Shown here in pieces: positions 33,293 through 37,954 of a DNA stretch of 37,954 nt. This DNA comes from Nocardioides sp. (GTDB taxonomy: Bacteria; Actinomycetota; Actinomycetes; Propionibacteriales; Nocardioidaceae): positions 1 through 37,954 of the forward strand of contig NZ_JAOPWY010000081.1 in NCBI RefSeq assembly GCF_025965415.1, written 5' to 3'. Made by a program: the position numbers and the translations under genes. Positions within the stretch are counted from its first letter, which is position 1, and every line of letters starts with the position of its first letter. The notes below the pieces were generated by a model, which saw only the letters and a list, made by a program, of their open reading frames with translations, did no database searches and had not been told where the DNA came from.

Positions 33293-35746
33293 ATGACCAC
33301 CACCCCTGAGAAGACGCAGGTCGACACGGTCACCCTGACCATCGACGGCGTCCAGGTCAGCGTCCCCAAGGACACCCTGGTCATCCGCGCCGCCGAGCAG
33401 GTGGGCGTGCAGATCCCGCGCTTCTGCGACCACCCGCTCCTCGAGCCGGTCGGCGCGTGCCGCCAGTGCCTGGTCGACATTCCCGACGCCGGCAACGGCC
33501 GCGGCTTCCCCAAGCCGCAGGCCTCCTGCACGCTGCCGGTCGCCGAGGGCATGGTCGTCAACACCCAGGCGACCAGCGAGGTGGCCGACAAGGCGCAGCA
33601 GGGCGTCATGGAGTTCCTCCTGATCAACCACCCGCTCGACTGCCCGGTCTGCGACAAGGGCGGCGAGTGCCCCCTGCAGAACCAGGCGATGAGCAACGGC
33701 CGCGGCGAGAGCCGCTTCGCCGCCTCGGGTGGCGTCAAGCGCACCTTCCCCAAGCCGATCAACATCTCCGCGCAGGTCCTCCTCGACCGCGAGCGCTGCG
33801 TGCTGTGCGCCCGCTGCACCCGCTTCTCCGAGCAGATCGCGGGTGACCCGTTCATCGCCCTCGCCGAGCGCGGCGCGCTCCAGCAGGTCGCGATCTACGA
33901 GCGCGAGCCCTACGACAGCTACTTCTCCGGCAACGCGATCCAGATCTGCCCGGTGGGCGCGCTGACCTCGGCCGACTACCGCTTCCGCTCCCGCCCGTTC
34001 GACCTCGTCTCGACGCCCAGTGTGGCCGAGCACGACGCCTGCGGTGCGGCGATCCGCGTCGACCACCGTCGCGGCAAGGTGATGCGCCGCCTCGCCGGCA
34101 ACGACGCCGAGGTCAACGAGGAGTGGATCAGCGACAAGGACCGCTTCGCGTTCCGCTACGCCCAGGTCGAGGACCGGATCACCTACCCGATGGTCCGCGA
34201 GACCCTGCCGGACGGCGGAAGGGGCGAGCTGCGGCCTGCCTCCTGGCCCGAGGCCTTCGCGGTCGCCGCCCGCGGCCTGCACGACGCCGGTGCCGGCGCC
34301 GTGCTCACCGGTGGTCGCCTCACCGCCGAGGATGCCTACGCCTACGCCAAGTTCGCACGGGTCGCCCTCGACACCAACGACATCGACTTCCGGGCCCGCC
34401 CCCACAGCGCGGAGGAGGCCAGCTTCCTGGCCTCGCACGTCGCGCTGTCGTCCGGGGTGACGTACGCCGACCTCGAGGCCGCGCCGGTCGTCGTGCTCCT
34501 CGGCCTGGAGCCGGAGGACGAGGCCGCGACGATCTTCCTGCGCCTGCGCAAGGCCGCCAAGCGCGGTCGTACGCAGGTCGTGTCCGTGGCGCCCTACGCC
34601 TCGCGAGGGCTCCACAAGATGAAGGGCCGCCTCGTCGCGACCGCCCCCGGCGCAGAGGTCGAGGCGATCGGCTCGCTCAAGGACGCCGAGCACGGCGTCA
34701 GCAAGGACGCGGTCATCCTCGTCGGTGAGCGGCTGGCCCAGACGCACGGCGCCCTCGAGGCCGCCCTCGAGCTCGCTCGCACCACCGGCGCCCGGCTCGC
34801 CTGGGTGCCCCGTCGTGCCGGAGACCGCGGTGCGGTCGAGACCGGCGCCCTGCCCAACCTGCTGCCGGGCGGTCGTCCGGTCGCCGAGGCCGCGGCGCGC
34901 GTCGACGTGGCTGCCGCGTGGGGGGTCGACACCCTTCCCGCCAAGGTCGGCCGCGACGGCAACGCCATCGTCGCCGCGCTCGCCAAGGGCGACCTCGGCG
35001 GTCTCGTGGTCGGGGGCGTCGACCCCGACGACACCGGTGACCCCGCGGCCTTCCGCGCTGCACTGGACGCGGCCGGCTTCGTGGTCAGCCTCGAGCTGCG
35101 CGAGACCGACGTCACCCGTGCGGCCGACGTCGTGCTGCCGGTCGCCCCGGTGGCCGACAAGGCCGGCACCTTCGTGACCTGGGACGGCCGCACCCGCGAG
35201 TTCCCGGCCGTCTTCACCAACCCCGCCTCGCTGCCCGACCTGCGCATCCTGTCCGGCATCGCCGACGAGCTCGCCGCGCTGGGCCAGGGGGCTCCGCTGG
35301 GCTTCCGCACCGTCCCCGAGGTCCGCGCCGAGATGCAGGCCCTCGGCCCGTGGGACGGCGCGCGCCCCGCGCTCGACGTCGGCAAGCCGCCGAAGCCGCC
35401 CAAGGCCGCCAGGAAGGGCGCGACCGCGTTCACCCTGGCCACCTGGAAGCAGCTCATCGACCTCGGCTCCATGCAGGACGGCGAGGTGCACCTGCGCGCG
35501 ACCGCGCGCACGCCCGTCGCCCGCCTCAGCCGGGCGGCGTACGAGTCGGTGTTCGGGATGGTCGAGGTCGGCCACGAGCAGCTCGCCACGATCTCCGGTG
35601 ACCGCGGCAGCATCACGCTGCCCGTGGTGGTCGCCGACCTGCCCGACGACGTGGTCTGGGTTCCGGCCCGGTCGGTCGGTCGCGGCGTCCTCGCCGAGCT
35701 CGCCTCCCCGGGCAGCGCGGTCACCGTGAAGGGAGCCTCGCAATGA
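33293..35746 (+). CDS. nuoG: NADH-quinone oxidoreductase subunit G
   Basis: 817 residues from ATG 33293, chosen by GAGGA 6 bases upstream and the usual family start. The N-terminus is a ferredoxin-like domain with the [2Fe-2S] N1b ligands Cys45, Cys56, Cys59, Cys79. N5 follows as His113, Cys117, Cys120, Cys126 ([17 protein letters not shown]), then N4 as Cys169, Cys172, Cys175, Cys219. The rest is a molybdopterin-oxidoreductase-like domain that binds no cofactor in complex I. The stretch 640-690 is rich in Pro, Lys and Ala ([11 protein letters not shown]) and probably a linker. Its stop overlaps the nuoH start. Confidence 0.97.
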   Translation: MTTTPEKTQVDTVTLTIDGVQVSVPKDTLVIRAAEQVGVQIPRFCDHPLLEPVGACRQCLVDIPDAGNGRGFPKPQASCTLPVAEGMVVNTQATSEVADKAQQGVMEFLLINHPLDCPVCDKGGECPLQNQAMSNGRGESRFAASGGVKRTFPKPINISAQVLLDRERCVLCARCTRFSEQIAGDPFIALAERGALQQVAIYEREPYDSYFSGNAIQICPVGALTSADYRFRSRPFDLVSTPSVAEHDACGAAIRVDHRRGKVMRRLAGNDAEVNEEWISDKDRFAFRYAQVEDRITYPMVRETLPDGGRGELRPASWPEAFAVAARGLHDAGAGAVLTGGRLTAEDAYAYAKFARVALDTNDIDFRARPHSAEEASFLASHVALSSGVTYADLEAAPVVVLLGLEPEDEAATIFLRLRKAAKRGRTQVVSVAPYASRGLHKMKGRLVATAPGAEVEAIGSLKDAEHGVSKDAVILVGERLAQTHGALEAALELARTTGARLAWVPRRAGDRGAVETGALPNLLPGGRPVAEAAARVDVAAAWGVDTLPAKVGRDGNAIVAALAKGDLGGLVVGGVDPDDTGDPAAFRAALDAAGFVVSLELRETDVTRAADVVLPVAPVADKAGTFVTWDGRTREFPAVFTNPASLPDLRILSGIADELAALGQGAPLGFRTVPEVRAEMQALGPWDGARPALDVGKPPKPPKAARKGATAFTLATWKQLIDLGSMQDGEVHLRATARTPVARLSRAAYESVFGMVEVGHEQLATISGDRGSITLPVVVADLPDDVVWVPARSVGRGVLAELASPGSAVTVKGASQ

Positions 35747-37077
35747 TGAGCATCCTGCCGCTGGCAGCGGACCTGCCCGATCCGGACCTGGCCCAGTTCG
35801 GCCAGGACCCGTGGTGGGTGATCGCCCTCAAGGCGGTCTTCATCTTCTTGATCCTGGTGCTGCTGACGCTGTTCAACATCTGGTTCGAGCGCCGCGTCGT
35901 GGCCCGCATGCAGCACCGCGTCGGCCCCAACGTGCACGGTCCCTTCGGCCTGCTGCAGTCGCTGGCGGACGGCGTGAAGCTCGCGCTCAAGGAGGACATC
36001 ATCCCCAAGGCGGCCGACAAGGTCGTCTTCCTGCTGGCCCCGGTCATCGCGACGGTCCCGGCCTTCGTGACGTGGTCGGTCATCCCGCTCGGTCCCGAGG
36101 TCAACTTCTTCGGCCACCGGACCCCGCTGCAGCTGACCGACATGCCGGTCGCCGTGCTCTTCATGCTCGCGATCGCCTCCATCGGCATCTACGGCATCGT
36201 CCTCGGCGGCTGGTCCTCCGGCTCGACGTACTCCCTGCTCGGCGGCCTCCGCTCGAGCGCCCAGATGATCTCCTACGAGGTCGCGATGGGACTCGCGCTG
36301 GTGGCGGTCTTCCTCTACGCCGGCTCCATGTCGACCTCGGAGATCGTCGCCGCGCAGGACAGGCTGTGGTTCGGCCTGATCCTGCTGCCGTCCTTCGTCA
36401 TCTACGTCATCTCGATGGTCGGCGAGACCAACCGCGCACCCTTCGACCTCCCCGAGGCCGAGGGCGAGCTGGTCGGCGGCTTCCACACTGAATACTCCAG
36501 CCTGAAGTTCGCCCTGTTCTTCCTGGCCGAGTACATCAACCTCGCGACCGTGTCGGCCATCGCCACCACGCTGTTCCTCGGCGGCTGGGCCGCTCCGTGG
36601 GGCATCGAGAACGTCTGGGACGGCGCCAACAGCGGCTACTGGCCCCTGCTGTGGTTCTTCTCGAAGATCTTCATCTTCATCTTCCTGTTCGTCTGGCTGC
36701 GCGGCTCGCTGCCCCGCATGCGCTACGACCAGTTCATGGCGCTGGGCTGGAAGGTCCTGATCCCGGTCTCGCTGGCCTGGATCGTGGCCGTCGCCACCAT
36801 CCGCGTCATCTCGCTCGAGGGCAACATCAACCGCACCTACCTCGTGGCCGCGATCGCCGTCCTGCTCGTCCTGACCGCCGCGCTGATGTTCGTCGGCGAG
36901 CGCAAGGGTGACGACGAGGCCGTCGAGGTCCGCGACGAGCCCCACGACGCGTACGCCGGCGGGTTCCCCGTCCCGCCGATGCCGGCAGGCGGTGCCGTCC
37001 GCGGTGCTGCCGCGCCGATGACGTTCGCCACCGGCCGCACCACCGTCACCGCTTCAGCGGAGGAGAGCCATGAGTGA
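35743..37077 (+). CDS. nuoH: NADH-quinone oxidoreductase subunit H
   Basis: 444 residues from ATG 35743, overlapping nuoG as ATGA; a second ATG follows at once and GGGAG lies 8-10 bases upstream. NuoH holds the quinone channel in the membrane arm. Visible are [15 protein letters not shown] with the characteristic Rx[62 protein letters not shown] with the long charged loop, and eight or so membrane helices. The C-terminal 70 residues (GGDDEAV...) are a cytosolic Gly/Pro-rich tail. Overlaps nuoI by 8 bases. Confidence 0.97.
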   Translation: MMSILPLAADLPDPDLAQFGQDPWWVIALKAVFIFLILVLLTLFNIWFERRVVARMQHRVGPNVHGPFGLLQSLADGVKLALKEDIIPKAADKVVFLLAPVIATVPAFVTWSVIPLGPEVNFFGHRTPLQLTDMPVAVLFMLAIASIGIYGIVLGGWSSGSTYSLLGGLRSSAQMISYEVAMGLALVAVFLYAGSMSTSEIVAAQDRLWFGLILLPSFVIYVISMVGETNRAPFDLPEAEGELVGGFHTEYSSLKFALFFLAEYINLATVSAIATTLFLGGWAAPWGIENVWDGANSGYWPLLWFFSKIFIFIFLFVWLRGSLPRMRYDQFMALGWKVLIPVSLAWIVAVATIRVISLEGNINRTYLVAAIAVLLVLTAALMFVGERKGDDEAVEVRDEPHDAYAGGFPVPPMPAGGAVRGAAAPMTFATGRTTVTASAEESHE

Positions 37078-37603
37078 GTCCACTCCCTCGAAGGGCATCA
37101 AGGAGAGTCTCTGGGACCCGATCGCCGGCTTCGGCGTCACGTTCCGGACGATGTTCAAGAAGGTCGTCACCGAGCAGTACCCCTTCGAGAAGCTCCCGAC
37201 CGCGCCGCGCTTCCACGGGCGCCACCAGCTCAACCGCTGGCCCGACGGCCTCGAGAAGTGCATCGGCTGCGAGCTGTGCGCGTGGGCGTGCCCGGCGGAC
37301 GCGATCTACGTCGAGGGTGCCTCCAACACCGAGGACGAGCGCTTCAGCCCCGGCGAGCGCTACGGCCGCGTCTACCAGATCAACTACCTGCGCTGCATCC
37401 TCTGCGGCCTGTGCATCGAGGCGTGCCCGACCCGCGCGCTCACGATGACCAACGAGTACGAGCTGGCCGACAACAACCGCGCCGACCTCATCTACGAGAA
37501 GTCCGACCTCCTCGCCCCGCTGCTGCCCGGCATGGAGCAGCCGCCCCACCCGATGCGACTGGGTGACGACGAGGGTGACTACTACAGGGGGACCACTCGA
37601 TGA
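37070..37603 (+). CDS. nuoI: NADH-quinone oxidoreductase subunit I
   Basis: 177 residues from ATG 37070. This ferredoxin-like subunit carries clusters N6a and N6b: [12 protein letters not shown] (Cys64, 67, 70, 74) and [12 protein letters not shown] (Cys109, 112, 115, 119), each C-x2-C-x2-C-x3-C. It links NuoG to NuoB/D in the peripheral arm. A short N-terminal amphipathic segment [12 protein letters not shown] precedes the domain. Its stop shares bases with the ATG of the mini-ORF in copy C. Confidence 0.97.
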   Translation: MSESTPSKGIKESLWDPIAGFGVTFRTMFKKVVTEQYPFEKLPTAPRFHGRHQLNRWPDGLEKCIGCELCAWACPADAIYVEGASNTEDERFSPGERYGRVYQINYLRCILCGLCIEACPTRALTMTNEYELADNNRADLIYEKSDLLAPLLPGMEQPPHPMRLGDDEGDYYRGTTR

Positions 37604-37670
37604 ACCACCCCACGAAGTTCTCGTCCTCCTCCGCTGCGCTCCTCCGCCCGACAACTTCGAGGGGACCCCG
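37604..37670 (+). repeat. Nuo junction hairpin element, copy C (nuoI/nuoJ), holding the nuoJ ribosome binding site
   Basis: The best-paired copy: CCCC (37608-37611) with GGGG (37661-37664), an A.A mismatch, CGAAGTT (37613-37619) with AACTTCG (37653-37659), a C.C mismatch, then TCG (37621-37623) with CGA (37649-37651). GAGGGG (37659-37664), the ribosome binding site of nuoJ with spacer 6, is wholly within the 3' arm. The loop is CT-rich with CCTCC twice. The mini-ORF 37600-37674 (24 codons) overlaps nuoI and nuoJ as ATGA at both ends. The 6-mer CGATGA flanks it (37598-37603 and 37669-37674). Confidence 0.8.
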
Positions 37671-37954
37671 ATGACGTTCTGGATCCTCGCCCCGATCATG
37701 GTGGCCGCCGCGCTCGGCATCCTGTTCGTCCGCAAGGCCGTCCACGCCGCCCTGCTGCTGGCCGTCGTGATGATCAGTCTCGCGTTCCTCTACGCCGTCC
37801 TCGACGCGCCGTTCCTCTTCGCGGTGCAGATCATCGTCTACACCGGCGCGATCCTCATGCTGTTCCTCTTCGTGATGATGCTGATCGGCGTCGACGCCTC
37901 CGACTCGGTCGTGGAGACGATCCGCGGCCAGCGGGCGACGGCGGTCGTCCTCGG
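37671..37954 (+). CDS. nuoJ: NADH-quinone oxidoreductase subunit J, N-terminal part
   Basis: Starts at ATG 37671 and runs off the window after about 94 residues. Three membrane helices are visible; VRKAVHAALLLAVVMISLAFLYAVLDA with the following APFLFAVQIIVYTGAILMLFLFVMML contains the conserved pattern of NuoJ helix 3 (VQIIVYTGAIxxLFLFVMML). NuoJ is an antiporter-like connecting subunit in proton pumping. The rest of the gene and nuoK-N should lie to the right. Confidence 0.95.
   Translation, partial: MTFWILAPIMVAAALGILFVRKAVHAALLLAVVMISLAFLYAVLDAPFLFAVQIIVYTGAILMLFLFVMMLIGVDASDSVVETIRGQRATAVVL

Noticed and set aside
33155..35743. Very long open frame (862 codons) antisense to nuoG
   Set aside because: It mirrors nuoG codon phase in high-GC DNA, where stops are rare; the translation is Gly/Asp/Arg/Val-rich with no family motif. 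The same holds for 19375-21231 minus (opposite menD) and 31684-33234 minus (opposite nuoF).

Overview
The window is very GC-rich DNA (about 70% by eye) from an actinobacterium. The best guess is a Nocardioides-like member of the Propionibacteriales. Supporting points are heavy use of GTG starts, start/stop overlaps of the ATGA and GTGA type, a DUF222-HNH protein, menaquinone rather than ubiquinone genes, system II cytochrome c maturation, an Eis-family acetyltransferase and a DUF4229 protein. The genus is inference. From memory, the order hemB, hemL, phosphatase, resA-ccdA-resB-resC, menA, menE, menC, menD, menG resembles the M. tuberculosis Rv0512-Rv0558 region, here followed directly by the nuo operon.

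Layout. 1-1438: end of hemD and all of hemB (heme). 1527-2720 (minus): secreted lytic transglycosylase-like protein with a Pro-Thr repeat tail. 2900-8862: a tight operon hemL, histidine phosphatase, resA, ccdA, resB, resC. 8779-10395: two small membrane proteins and a winged-helix protein. 10361-13994 (minus): MFS transporter, menA, then a frameshifted Eis-like acetyltransferase. 14249-15739: DUF222-HNH protein. 15904-17756 (minus): a 47-residue membrane protein, DUF1801 and DUF1330 proteins, and a decayed second copy of the MFS gene. 17784-21369: menE-menC-menD. 21425-22624 (minus): secreted GH16 glycosidase. 22748-23383: metallo-beta-lactamase-fold hydrolase. 23399-24649 (minus): isochorismate synthase. 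24769-25959: degenerate acyl-CoA-synthetase-like protein. 26029-27048 (minus): L,D-transpeptidase. 27150-27839: menG. 28104-37954: nuoA to nuoJ, the last one cut by the window edge.

How the genes work together. Most of the window builds a respiratory chain: heme for cytochromes, attachment of heme to c-type cytochromes, menaquinone synthesis (menF, D, C, E, A, G; menB and the DHNA-CoA thioesterase are not here), and complex I, which reduces menaquinone. A near-perfect Rex-type redox operator sits just after the predicted nuo promoter.

The most unusual signal is a family of three related elements of about 65-70 bp inside the nuo operon, at the nuoC/D, nuoF/G and nuoI/J junctions. Each folds into the same hairpin with compensating base changes in the stem. 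In two of them the ribosome binding site of the next gene lies in the hairpin arm. Each also carries a 24-30 codon mini-ORF joined to both neighbours by start/stop overlaps, in a different frame each time. In two copies a 6-bp direct repeat containing ATGA flanks the element, as if it had been inserted into an overlapping stop/start. Secondary signals are a set of leaderless-type starts (TANNNT followed 6-8 nt later by ATG/GTG), a micro-inversion inside the MFS pseudogene, and an apparent one-base deletion in the Eis-like gene. No rRNA, tRNA, CRISPR array, insertion sequence or prophage was seen.
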